Below, in pieces: positions 1-6,918 of a stretch of 10,709 bases of DNA (within the stretch, counting starts at the first letter, position 1; each line of letters begins with the position of its first letter). The translations under genes and the position numbers were made by a program. Origin of the DNA: Planctomycetaceae bacterium (GTDB lineage Bacteria > Planctomycetota > Planctomycetia > Pirellulales > Thermoguttaceae); contig JAIRYX010000274.1 in NCBI GenBank assembly GCA_031267635.1, positions 1-10,709 of the forward strand, given 5' to 3'. The notes under the pieces are model-generated. The model was not told the origin of the DNA. It saw only the letters and a list, made by a program, of their open reading frames with translations, and did not search any database.

Positions 1-115
1 AGAAAGGGAATTCGTTTTTCAAAGACGGAATTGATGCACAAAATCGTTGTCGGACTGGTCATAAATTATTGGTTCTTCGGATCTTATCCGTGTATTCAAT
101 AATTTTAGAACATGA

Positions 116-886
116 CCAAAAAACGCTTTTCAAACAGTCGTTCGCCAATCACCGGAAGCCACGCAGTGGATTGGTGAAGCAGACGAAAATACTTTTGCCG
201 CCGTTACCATTCTTTTGCCGTCTCAACAAGCGGAAAATTATAACCGAATCCGCTTATTGGAAATCTCTTCCGCCGAAGCAAGAACTGCCGCCGACATTCT
301 TTTCTACACAATTTCAAAAGGAATTGATAAAAAATATCAATTCGATGATCAGGAACTTTTGAAAAACGCTCTCTTGTCCGAAACAGGAAACTTGCGTATT
401 CAAGGAACGATCAAAGGAATGTTTCACAAAACTTACGTCATCGAAAATCGGATTGTTCCTATTGCGTATTGTTCAACAAAACAAATCGCCGCATTTCTCA
501 CGTCTCCCGCAACGATTGACAATATCAGCGAAAATTATTTGCACGCCGGACATAATAAAATCGGTCAATTGATTCGTCAAAAGAATTGGAAATCAGCGAT
601 CGCCGTTTGGAAACATTTGCAAGAACGTCAATTGGTATCGCCGCAACTCGTATTGGATATTGGAGATTGTTTCTTGCAAAATGGTCAAACAGAAGAAGCG
701 TTGGCTCATTGTAAAGAATATCTCGAAGGTTATCGTAATTTGAAAGACGTCGATTTTTTCCTGAAAATCGGCGACATTCTGGCAGAGATTCCGTCCAAAG
801 AAGCGGAACAATTGGCGTTAAAATCCTACAATACAGCAGAACGCTTAATCAAACGCGAAGAACGGAAAATTGAATTTCCACACTAA
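116..886 (+). CDS. TPR-like protein, 5' end missing or frameshifted
   Basis: I do not recognise a named family. The frame is open from 116 (after TGA 113-115) to TAA 884-886, giving 256 codons. The first in-frame start-like codon is TTG 215, but it has no Shine-Dalgarno and the residues before it (for example QWIGEADENTFAAV) already look protein-like, so the true N-terminus is probably lost or in another frame. The first half holds an Ala-rich helix followed by alternating strands (around GTIKGMFHKTYVI), reminiscent of the LPP20/FlgT-N-like domains in the two exported neighbours. The second half (from about 560) is helical and TPR-like: 'W..A...W..L' is followed by LDIGDCFLQNGQTEEALAHC, a good TPR consensus, then another helical pair. 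It ends 61 bp before the next start, so co-transcription is likely. The preceding frame (3-122) is also open and could be its N-terminal part. Confidence is good that the frame is coding, poor for the start. Confidence 0.7.
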   Translation, partial: PKNAFQTVVRQSPEATQWIGEADENTFAAVTILLPSQQAENYNRIRLLEISSAEARTAADILFYTISKGIDKKYQFDDQELLKNALLSETGNLRIQGTIKGMFHKTYVIENRIVPIAYCSTKQIAAFLTSPATIDNISENYLHAGHNKIGQLIRQKNWKSAIAVWKHLQERQLVSPQLVLDIGDCFLQNGQTEEALAHCKEYLEGYRNLKDVDFFLKIGDILAEIPSKEAEQLALKSYNTAERLIKREERKIEFPH

Positions 887-947
887 AACCAATGAACGCG
901 GAACAGATTCCGCAATTTTCACTCCCTTTTATGAAAGGACAATTGTT

Positions 948-2279
948 ATGAAAAGTACAATGGTACGATTTGTTTTCACAACCGCCGCTTTTCTGTTTTC
1001 TTTTGCCGGATGTTTGGCGCAGGAACAGTTTGAGGTGACGCCGCCGGTTCAAGGCGGAACGGCGGAAGTTCAATCGCCGGATAAAGTCAAGGAAGATTCT
1101 AACGGCGTGATTTCCGCCGCAACGCCGCAAGACGCCGCCAACGCCGCCGTCGGCAAGTTGACGAAAGCGGAAACCGGCGGCGTTCAACAAATTAAAGTCG
1201 CCAGCGGAATCGGATACGTTGCGCTCGGAACAGGATCGTATGATACGAATATGGCAAATCCTGTCGCCGTGAGAATTGCCAAGCGAAACGCAACAATTCG
1301 GGCTTATCTTGACGCTCAAAGACAGTTGGCTGAATATTTACACGGCGCAAATATTAATGCGGAAACTTTTGTTCAAGATACTTCCGTTACAATCAATGAC
1401 GGCGAGAATGCGGATGGTTCGTTATTAAATTCCAACATATCCACAGCTGAAAAATTAGAAACCGCAATTAACGTTCATCTTGCCGGTTTTATTTTGTATC
1501 ACGTGAAATACGATACCGATTCCACCGGCGCCGGCGAAGTTTCGGTGAGCATTATTGTTACTCCCAAAACAATTCGCGGCTTGGCTTCGGTCAATGAAAA
1601 TAAGACGATACTGAATTTCGCAAAGAACGCAACGAAAGGCGTGGAATATGTTAAGAAAGATTTGGAAACGATGCTCCAAAAAAATATTATTTTTCCAACA
1701 GGCGGAAAACAAATTTACATCAAATCGACAAAAGAATTTGCGTTTATCGGTTATGCGGCTGTTCCAATTAATATCAATTCCACATGGCCTGCCGCTCAAC
1801 AAAAACGGCAAAAACTTGCGGCGCTGACCAGCGCAGCAGCAAATTCCAAAGCGTCTCTTCTTGCAATGATCAAAGGAAATCAAATTTCCTATAACTATAC
1901 GGAATTGGGCTTAACTCAAGAGGAATACAAGCAATTTGAAACAGACAAAGGCGAAACACAAATTTTTGACAACGCAAAACAGCAGTTTGTTTCAACACAA
2001 GGACAAACGACAGAATTTCGCTCGGCAGTATCGGGACAAATTCCGCCGGGAGTTTTGCCGGAAACTTATTACTACGATGACAACGGCGACGGAATAGATG
2101 ATTGGGCGTTCAGTATTGCCGTCTATATTCCAAGCGTTGGACGGCAAGCAAGTCAACTTCGGCAGAATATCTCGAATGCGTTGAATCCGCAAGAAAAGAA
2201 AACGCCTCAACCGGAAGTAAAACCTAAAGCGTCCGGCGAACTTCCTTCCGGTCAAACAACAAATGATGATGAATTGTAA
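948..2279 (+). CDS. exported protein with two LPP20/FlgT-N-like repeats
   Basis: 443 aa. I chose ATG 948 because AAAGGA (934-939) lies 8 nt upstream and the protein then begins with a signal peptide (MKSTMVRFVF, hydrophobic to about residue 20). The longer frame from TTG 870 would bury the signal. FAGC (19-22) could be an atypical lipobox with Phe at -3, or signal peptidase I could cut after CLA (22-24). Residues 85-205 show the LPP20/FlgT-N pattern: 'A.RIAKRNATIRAYLDAQRQL', then a loop, then strands 'HLAGFILYHVKYD..GAGEVSVSIIV'. Residues 263-396 repeat the layout with 'AAQQKRQKLAALTSAAANSK' and strands near 385-395. An acidic DDNGDGIDDW stretch (377-386) resembles a calcium-binding DxDGDGxD loop. 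The C-terminus is polar and proline-rich. It sits between the TPR gene and a large membrane protein, suggesting an envelope complex. Function is unknown. Confidence 0.85.
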   Translation: MKSTMVRFVFTTAAFLFSFAGCLAQEQFEVTPPVQGGTAEVQSPDKVKEDSNGVISAATPQDAANAAVGKLTKAETGGVQQIKVASGIGYVALGTGSYDTNMANPVAVRIAKRNATIRAYLDAQRQLAEYLHGANINAETFVQDTSVTINDGENADGSLLNSNISTAEKLETAINVHLAGFILYHVKYDTDSTGAGEVSVSIIVTPKTIRGLASVNENKTILNFAKNATKGVEYVKKDLETMLQKNIIFPTGGKQIYIKSTKEFAFIGYAAVPININSTWPAAQQKRQKLAALTSAAANSKASLLAMIKGNQISYNYTELGLTQEEYKQFETDKGETQIFDNAKQQFVSTQGQTTEFRSAVSGQIPPGVLPETYYYDDNGDGIDDWAFSIAVYIPSVGRQASQLRQNISNALNPQEKKTPQPEVKPKASGELPSGQTTNDDEL

Positions 2280-2345
2280 TCTTCGTTTTTATTCTGTTTG
2301 TCGTAACCAAACAACTTTACTGTGACTCAAAATAGGGGAGACACG

Positions 2346-3917
2346 ATGAATGAAACAGTATCGGATCATAATCCAAAGCAACGTTATCTTGACTTTCTTT
2401 GGTGTTTATCGCTCGGCGGTATCGGCGGAGAATTTGTCGGTATGATTATTGGACGATACTGTTTATCTGTCGAATTGATGTATCTCTTCATTTTAATTGG
2501 AATCTTTATCGGCGTTATGTGGTTATTCTATTGCCGAGCTTACTTATTCCTCTGCGCTGTATGCCGCAATTTGTGTGAATCCATTGTTGTATTTTTCCGA
2601 CCGGTTATTACGGCGGAAACAGTAAAACAGCGGTTAGAAAAATATAAAGAACAACGACGTTGGATTGCCTCTGAAAATATTATTCGTAGGTTTCTTGCAA
2701 AAACGCCGATATTTTCCCCCGAATTAGCGGCGCAAGTCCGAAATATTTCACAAGGGATAGAATGTTGTAAAAAACAATGGACTTTATTATTTTGGCATTT
2801 TATCGGCGGTTCTCTGTTTCTTTTTGTCTCCTATCAATTATACCGTCTCCGTCCTAATTTTCCTGAAATTTTATCAAAATCGCTTCCAACGCTCAATCGG
2901 TGGAATCATTGGATTGCCGATAGTTTACTGATTATTCTTTGGTTTATTCTCATTTCGTTTGTGTTAATTGTTTGTCTTATTTTTTTACGAAAACATATTG
3001 CAAAATGGGGCTATGGCTGGGCAATATCCGCTTGCGTTTTTATGGTGTTGTTTCCTTTAATTCAATATGGATTGGCAAAATTAGCGGATTTATTGATAGA
3101 ATCGAATCTGAACGCAAGTCAAATCATTCGTAATTATTTCATCACATATTTACCTACCGTTCAGTATTGGTTTACTGTGTACGCAATGTTAGGCGTTATT
3201 TATCTGCTCGGTCAGAACCTTTTGGATAATGAAAACTCTGGTAGATATTTTCCGCCTTTTCTATTATTTGTCTGGGTCGTTCTGATCATTCTTTCTCATG
3301 GAATGAAATTTGCCATTTATTCGGCGGAAGCGTTTTTCTTTCTGTTTTTATTAAGTTGTACAGGAATGTTATATCATCGAAAATACAACGCGGGCAAACA
3401 ACCGTATAAGTATTGGCTTCTCGTTCCGTTTTGCTGCGTATTGACCGGAATATTGAATACGATGCTTGAATCCGCTTGGCTTATGGCTGTATCTGTTAGC
3501 GTAACGCTTTTTATTTCCGGTTTTTTAATCGTATCGGAGAAGGGAATCCGTTCCTTATGTTTTACGGCGGTATTATCTTTTTGTTCGGCTATGGCATGTC
3601 AACTATTACGATGGTATAATAAAGAAAATATTCCATTATTGACAATATTGGCGGTATGGAGCGTTAATGGGTTTTGGCTTGTCAATTCTCAAATCGTTCA
3701 ATTTGACGCCGCGTTTTCTATTAAAGATCAACTTTATAAAACGATATTACGGTGGTTTTATCAAAAGAATGGTTTCGGCGTTAATTCACTTATGCAAACA
3801 GATTGGTATGAAAACAATAGACTAGTATTACCGCAACAACAAATTCCGCCCAAAACAGCAATTCCGCCGATTATTCAAGTTCCGCCAACTCTGCGAGAAA
3901 ACAAGAATCAAAATTAA
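2346..3917 (+). CDS. polytopic membrane protein of unknown function
   Basis: 523 aa. Start ATG 2346 is preceded by GGGGAG (2335-2340) at 5 nt; the longer GTG 2322 frame lacks such a site. The protein is dominated by hydrophobic helices. Two lie at about 15-72, and a cytosol-like charged stretch follows (90-145: 'QRLEKYKEQRRW', 'CKKQ'). About ten more lie at 146-166, 189-213, 222-248, 273-292, 302-318, 324-343, 356-371, 376-395, 400-420 and 429-447. A soluble tail of about 75 residues ends in a Pro-rich segment (IPPKTAIPPIIQVPPT). I see no transporter, kinase or glycosyltransferase motif. The gap to the upstream gene is 66 bp, consistent with an operon. Its codons are more AT-rich than those of the upstream gene. 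It might anchor the exported LPP20-like proteins made by its neighbours, but that is inferred only from position. Confidence 0.85.
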   Translation: MNETVSDHNPKQRYLDFLWCLSLGGIGGEFVGMIIGRYCLSVELMYLFILIGIFIGVMWLFYCRAYLFLCAVCRNLCESIVVFFRPVITAETVKQRLEKYKEQRRWIASENIIRRFLAKTPIFSPELAAQVRNISQGIECCKKQWTLLFWHFIGGSLFLFVSYQLYRLRPNFPEILSKSLPTLNRWNHWIADSLLIILWFILISFVLIVCLIFLRKHIAKWGYGWAISACVFMVLFPLIQYGLAKLADLLIESNLNASQIIRNYFITYLPTVQYWFTVYAMLGVIYLLGQNLLDNENSGRYFPPFLLFVWVVLIILSHGMKFAIYSAEAFFFLFLLSCTGMLYHRKYNAGKQPYKYWLLVPFCCVLTGILNTMLESAWLMAVSVSVTLFISGFLIVSEKGIRSLCFTAVLSFCSAMACQLLRWYNKENIPLLTILAVWSVNGFWLVNSQIVQFDAAFSIKDQLYKTILRWFYQKNGFGVNSLMQTDWYENNRLVLPQQQIPPKTAIPPIIQVPPTLRENKNQN

Positions 3918-3943
3918 TTCCGTTAAATTGTCAATCAATTATT

Positions 3944-4124
3944 GTAACTATTCAGTCGCCCAGCCAAATAGACTAAAACTACTTTAAAAGTTATGTTTTC
4001 TCACAAAGCAACGGAGGCACAAAGAATTTATTTTTAGAATCACTCATTGTTCTTGGCGTCTTTGTGAGAAACAAATTTTAAAATGTGATGAGTCTAAATC
4101 CGCACGAGGCAACTGAATAGTTAC
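3944..4124 (+). mobile_element. 181-bp MITE-like element, copy A, with 8-bp target duplication
   Basis: The ends are perfect 12-bp inverted repeats, GTAACTATTCAG (3944-3955) and CTGAATAGTTAC (4113-4124). They are flanked by identical direct repeats CAATTATT at 3936-3943 and 4125-4132. No ORF lies inside. Ends starting GTAA with 8-bp duplications are typical of the IS66 family, so this may be a non-autonomous IS66 derivative; that assignment is inference. Related 54-56-bp copies occur at 6919-7075 (interrupted) and 8426-8481. This copy is larger because another palindrome has inserted into it. Removing element and duplication leaves 43 bp between the flanking genes. Confidence 0.85.
3970..4095 (+). 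mobile_element. nested 126-bp palindromic insert inside copy A
   Basis: It is flanked by AAAT at 3966-3969 and 4096-4099, a possible 4-bp target duplication. Its ends are imperfect inverted repeats, beginning AGACT and ending AGTCT and agreeing at 14 of the first 20 positions. Inside is a perfect 12-bp inverted pair, TTTCTCACAAAG (3997-4008) and CTTTGTGAGAAA (4060-4071). Collapsing it at AAAT restores a 51-bp element matching the size and sequence of the other two family members. Confidence 0.55.
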
Positions 4125-4149
4125 CAATTATTTTTCAAGAAGATAAAAT

Positions 4150-4617
4150 ATGAATCAGATATTATCAATTTTAAAATTTGCAAGACATAGTTTTATTGTT
4201 TTGTTTGTTATTATTTTTTGTGCCGTATATATCGGTTGGAACTGGACAAAGGAAACCAAAGAATTGATCCGGCTAGATGAATTATGGCACGACGGTTTTG
4301 TTGAAGTGACGGTCGAGGGACAAGGAGAATCTCTTGACCAAGCAAAAGAAGACGCTAAGAAAAATGCGTTGGAATTTGTTAATGGAACAATGATTGAAAC
4401 GAATATTTTTGTAACAAGTAGCGGTAGTCAGACAATGACAGCAGAAATGTCAAACTTTAGACATGAAGACAATAAGGATGAAACATATAGGGCAAACGGC
4501 AGCGCTGATTTCAAATCAATACAATACATTCAATCATGGAAAGACCAAGAAGACGATTATCATGTAAAGCTAAAAGCAATTGTCAGAAGCCGACATTTAA
4601 CGCCGCAAGATAGGTAG
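4150..4617 (+). CDS. membrane-anchored protein with one LPP20/FlgT-N-like domain
   Basis: 155 aa. ATG 4150 follows AAGAAG (4137-4142) at 7 nt. Residues 13-30 form one hydrophobic helix (FIVLFVIIFCAVYIGW) after a positively charged start, so the rest is probably periplasmic. Residues 49-148 have the classic layout of the LPP20/FlgT N-terminal type: strand 'FVEVTVEGQGESLDQAKEDA', an Ala-rich helix with 'KKNALEFVNGT', then strands 'SIQYIQSW' and 'YHVKLKAIVR'. Domains of this type occur in outer-membrane-associated and flagellar accessory proteins and are often annotated as unknown lipoproteins. The gene starts only 18 bp after the target duplication of the 181-bp element, so its original leader has been displaced. 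It ends the four-gene cluster; a damaged transposase follows. Confidence 0.8.
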   Translation: MNQILSILKFARHSFIVLFVIIFCAVYIGWNWTKETKELIRLDELWHDGFVEVTVEGQGESLDQAKEDAKKNALEFVNGTMIETNIFVTSSGSQTMTAEMSNFRHEDNKDETYRANGSADFKSIQYIQSWKDQEDDYHVKLKAIVRSRHLTPQDR

Positions 4618-4755
4618 TCGTCCCTGAAAAAAGTTTTAATACTACAATAGTATGCTTATCAGCGTCAAAGAGTGCGTTATCATTTGCAACGTTGTTTTCA
4701 TTTTATGCTTGTTTTTTATTCCAAACCTTGCAATTTTTATCAAAATAGGTGAAAA

Positions 4756-5019
4756 ATGTGCCCCCATTCCGATTCTCAAAAATCCGATCAGTCCGAAATG
4801 TTCCGCCGCCGTCTCGTTGACTTTATTGACGAACACCACGAACTCGCATATCTTGTTGATTGGGACATGTTTGATCGCCAATACGATTCGTATTGCCAAA
4901 GAGCAAAAAATCATTAGCGATAAAAAATGTCCGAGGTCGTCGTTGACACGACGGTTCAAGAAAAAAATGTGACTTATCCGACCGACACGAAACTTCATTA
5001 TCGTGCGCAAAATGAATAA
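4756..5019 (+). pseudogene. remnant of IS5/IS1182-type transposase
   Basis: Two stretches in the same frame look like pieces of one transposase. The first (ATG 4756 to TAG 4915-4917, 53 aa) has a plausible original start with AGGTG (4746-4750), and then 'MFRRRLVDFIDEHHEL...VDWDMFDRQYDSY'. That matches the N-terminal style of IS5/IS1182-family transposases (a basic residue pair, a 'HEL' helix, an acidic W/F helix). The second (4927 to TAA 5017-5019) contains VVVDTTVQEKNVTYPTDTKL, the well-known 'VDTTVQEKNITYPTDAKL' motif of the same enzymes, including the first catalytic aspartate. In intact proteins these motifs lie roughly a hundred residues apart, so the middle has been deleted; everything after the second piece is also gone. 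The element is dead. I could not define its terminal repeats. Confidence 0.75.
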
Positions 5020-5075
5020 TGTATAGGCAATTTTCCCCAAATAACAATATTTTGGCAAAAGTTACGAACACCTAT

Positions 5076-5104
5076 TTGCATTTTATTCCGAATTTTGTTA
5101 TACT
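5076..5104 (+). promoter_or_regulatory. sigma70-like promoter of the epimerase gene
   Basis: TTGCAT (5076-5081) and TATACT (5099-5104) are separated by 17 bp, close to the vegetative consensus. Transcription from here would leave an untranslated leader of about 175-180 nt before ATG 5288. It lies just past the transposase remnant, so an outward-reading element promoter is conceivable. Confidence 0.5.
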
Positions 5105-5148
5105 CACCGTTTGTTGAGTTGATTTTCCGATACTCCGTAGGTTCTTCT

Positions 5149-5226
5149 ATGTTTGGCGAGCGTCGGGAAACAACAGTCTATGAGGTCAAGTTTTATGCCG
5201 GTTTGTTTTTCGTTAAAGACACATAA
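5149..5226 (+). other. possible 25-codon leader ORF
   Basis: ATG 5149 follows TAGG (5137-5140) at 8 nt and runs to TAA 5224-5226, encoding a peptide that starts MFGERRETTVYEV. It would lie wholly within the leader of the epimerase mRNA, ending 61 nt before that start. There is no run of one amino acid that would suggest classical attenuation. It may be chance. Confidence 0.15.
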
Positions 5227-5287
5227 GAATTAAAAATCAGAAAAACATGTCGGTAATTTCCCCCCTAAACATATGGAGATTTGACAA

Positions 5288-6910
5288 ATGAAAAAAACGA
5301 TGTTAATTTTTGCTGGATTGCTCATGGCAACGCTCGTTTCGACTGGTTGTCCGCAGAAAACCAATGACGAAAAAGTAACCCAAACCGACGGTCTCACAGA
5401 AGCCGATCCGGTAATGAATGGCAAAAATCATGATGAGCCAACATTTAATATTGGCGTCGATTCGCCCGGATTTAACTTCGGCGGCTTGACAACAGAAGAC
5501 ACTGATGTTGCGCTGCCGAAAATCGAACCGCCGACTCCTGCTCTCGCACCTGTTGAAGAGTCCGAACCAGCAAAACCATTCGGTGGAGCTGTTCTTGTAA
5601 TTCAGGAAGAAGCAGAAATCAAATCGGCTGAACAATCTGCACCGGCTCCGGCGGAAGAAACGCAACCGGCGGAACAACCTGCACCGGCTCCGGTGGAAGA
5701 AACGCAACCGGCGGAACAACCTGCTCCGACTCCAGTAGAAGAAACACAACCGACGGAACAACCCGCTCCAACTCCAGTAGAAGAAGCGCAACCGACAGAG
5801 CAACCCGCTCCAGATCCAACCTCTGAAACTAACAATCAAGGAACAAAGATGAGTATTACAAAAGCGGATTTCGGCGTTTTACCTGAAACCGATCAAAAAG
5901 TTGATATTTATACGTTGACCAACGCAAACGGTGCGTCAATGCAAGTTATCAGTCTCGGCGGAATCATTTATACGCTGAATCTGCCGGACAAAGACGGCAA
6001 TTTCGGCAATGTGTCGGCGAATTTGCAAACGGTTGAAGAATATATGACGGTCAGTCCGAATTTCGGAACGCTGGTCGGACGTTACGGTAATCGCATTGGC
6101 GGCGCGAAGTATTCTATTGGCGATCAAGTAATCGACCAAACGGCGCACGCTAACGATAACGGCAATTTGTTGCACGGCGGAAAAAACGGATTTCACAAAG
6201 CCGTTTGGACCGTTGAAGAATTGCAAGGCGATGATTTTGTCGGTTTGACATTGAAATTAACGAGCAATGAAAATCATCAGGGCTTTCCCGGTACGGTCAA
6301 TATCGTTGTAGCATACAAACTTAATAACAATAACGAATTGACAATTGATTACTCCGCAACAACCGACAAAGCGACGCCCATCAATCTAACGCAACATACT
6401 TATTTCAACCTGAGCGCATTCCAAACGTCGACGATTCTTGACGAAATTGCGCAGATTAATGCCAACCAATTTATTCCGGTGGACGCGAAATTGATTCCGA
6501 CCGGCGAAATTGCCAATGTTGAAGGAACGCCGATGGATTTCCGCACGCCGACCGCGATTGGCGAGCGGGTTGAACAAGTCGGCGACAATCCTAAAGGTTA
6601 TGACCATTGTTACGTCTTGAATAAAAACGCGGAAAATGAGCTGTCGCTTGCCGCGAAAGTTGTTGATCCGACAAGCGGCAGAACGATGGAAGTGTGGACA
6701 ACCGAGCCGGGCGTTCAATTTTACACCGGTAATTTTTTAGACGGAAAATTGAAATCCGGCGATCTTACTTATGTGAAAAACGCTGCGTTTTGCTTGGAAA
6801 CGCAACATTATCCCGATTCGCCGAACAAACCGAATTTTCCAAACACGATTCTGAAACCGGATGAAACTTATCACACCGTCACCGTGTTTAAATTCGGCGT
6901 TCAGAAATAA
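5288..6910 (+). CDS. galM: aldose 1-epimerase fused to a lipoprotein-type N-terminus
   Basis: 540 aa, against about 340-380 for ordinary GalM. Aldose 1-epimerase interconverts alpha and beta anomers of sugars such as galactose. Residues 1-21 form a lipoprotein-like signal ending STGC (Cys21 would be lipidated; Ser at -3 is not ideal). Residues 22-115 are polar; 118-173 are four 14-residue Pro/Glu repeats. The enzyme domain runs from about 188 to 540. It shows GRYGNRI (264-270), LLHGG with His296, the catalytic-type His370 in NLTQHTYFNL, Asp439 in YDH, and Glu504 in FCLETQHYPDSPN, the family's catalytic base motif, so the enzyme appears intact. Start ATG 5288 has GGAG (5275-5278) at 9 nt. The signal suggests the enzyme is tethered in the periplasm or at the surface by a flexible linker, serving extracellular sugar uptake. 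An internal start at 5849 could also give a cytoplasmic form. Confidence 0.93.
   Translation: MKKTMLIFAGLLMATLVSTGCPQKTNDEKVTQTDGLTEADPVMNGKNHDEPTFNIGVDSPGFNFGGLTTEDTDVALPKIEPPTPALAPVEESEPAKPFGGAVLVIQEEAEIKSAEQSAPAPAEETQPAEQPAPAPVEETQPAEQPAPTPVEETQPTEQPAPTPVEEAQPTEQPAPDPTSETNNQGTKMSITKADFGVLPETDQKVDIYTLTNANGASMQVISLGGIIYTLNLPDKDGNFGNVSANLQTVEEYMTVSPNFGTLVGRYGNRIGGAKYSIGDQVIDQTAHANDNGNLLHGGKNGFHKAVWTVEELQGDDFVGLTLKLTSNENHQGFPGTVNIVVAYKLNNNNELTIDYSATTDKATPINLTQHTYFNLSAFQTSTILDEIAQINANQFIPVDAKLIPTGEIANVEGTPMDFRTPTAIGERVEQVGDNPKGYDHCYVLNKNAENELSLAAKVVDPTSGRTMEVWTTEPGVQFYTGNFLDGKLKSGDLTYVKNAAFCLETQHYPDSPNKPNFPNTILKPDETYHTVTVFKFGVQK
5639..5818 (+). repeat. 42-bp tandem repeats coding a Pro/Glu linker
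   Basis: There are four full 42-bp units (5639-5680, 5681-5722, 5723-5764, 5765-5806) and a partial fifth. Each encodes APxPxEExQPxEQP. The first two units are nearly identical in DNA, while the last two have diverged mainly by silent or conservative changes, suggesting that duplication at the left side is the more recent. Length in codons is preserved, so unit gain or loss would change linker length without breaking the enzyme. Confidence 0.95.
5838..5851 (+). promoter_or_regulatory. internal ribosome binding site and ATG of the epimerase domain
   Basis: AAGGA (5838-5842) sits 6 nt before an in-frame ATG (5849-5851, Met188). The protein from there, 353 aa, is the length of a normal stand-alone GalM. 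The site lies exactly between the repeat linker and the enzyme domain. It could be a retained ancestral start or a working second start. Confidence 0.45.
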
Positions 6911-6918
6911 AACATTTT

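Noticed and set aside
117..125. Programmed -1 frameshift site at CCAAAAAAC
   Set aside because: In the upstream frame the codons are CAA AAA ACG, so re-pairing after slippage is poor at one of the two sites, and the A run is short for transcriptional slippage. An indel is simpler.
870..947. Longer N-terminus for the exported protein starting at TTG 870
   Set aside because: It overlaps the upstream gene, lacks a Shine-Dalgarno and would bury the signal peptide. ATG 948 has AAAGGA at 8 nt.
931..951. Six-codon ORF (MKGQLL) overlapping the start of the exported protein
   Set aside because: It has no ribosome site of its own; its bases are the Shine-Dalgarno region of ATG 948. Probably chance.
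2322..2345. GTG 2322 start for the membrane protein
   Set aside because: The only good Shine-Dalgarno, GGGGAG at 2335-2340, lies inside this extension and serves ATG 2346.
4639..4653. ATACTA-CAA-TAGTAT hairpin as terminator of the four-gene cluster
   Set aside because: The stem is short and AT-rich with no T run, so it is too weak to call.
4642..5058. ORFs on both strands over the transposase remnant
   Set aside because: They have no recognisable domain, and the frame with transposase motifs is a different one.
5602..5839. Repeat-rich minus-strand ORFs opposite the epimerase linker
   Set aside because: They are mirror images of the in-frame 42-bp repeats; the plus frame has the signal, the linker and a complete enzyme.
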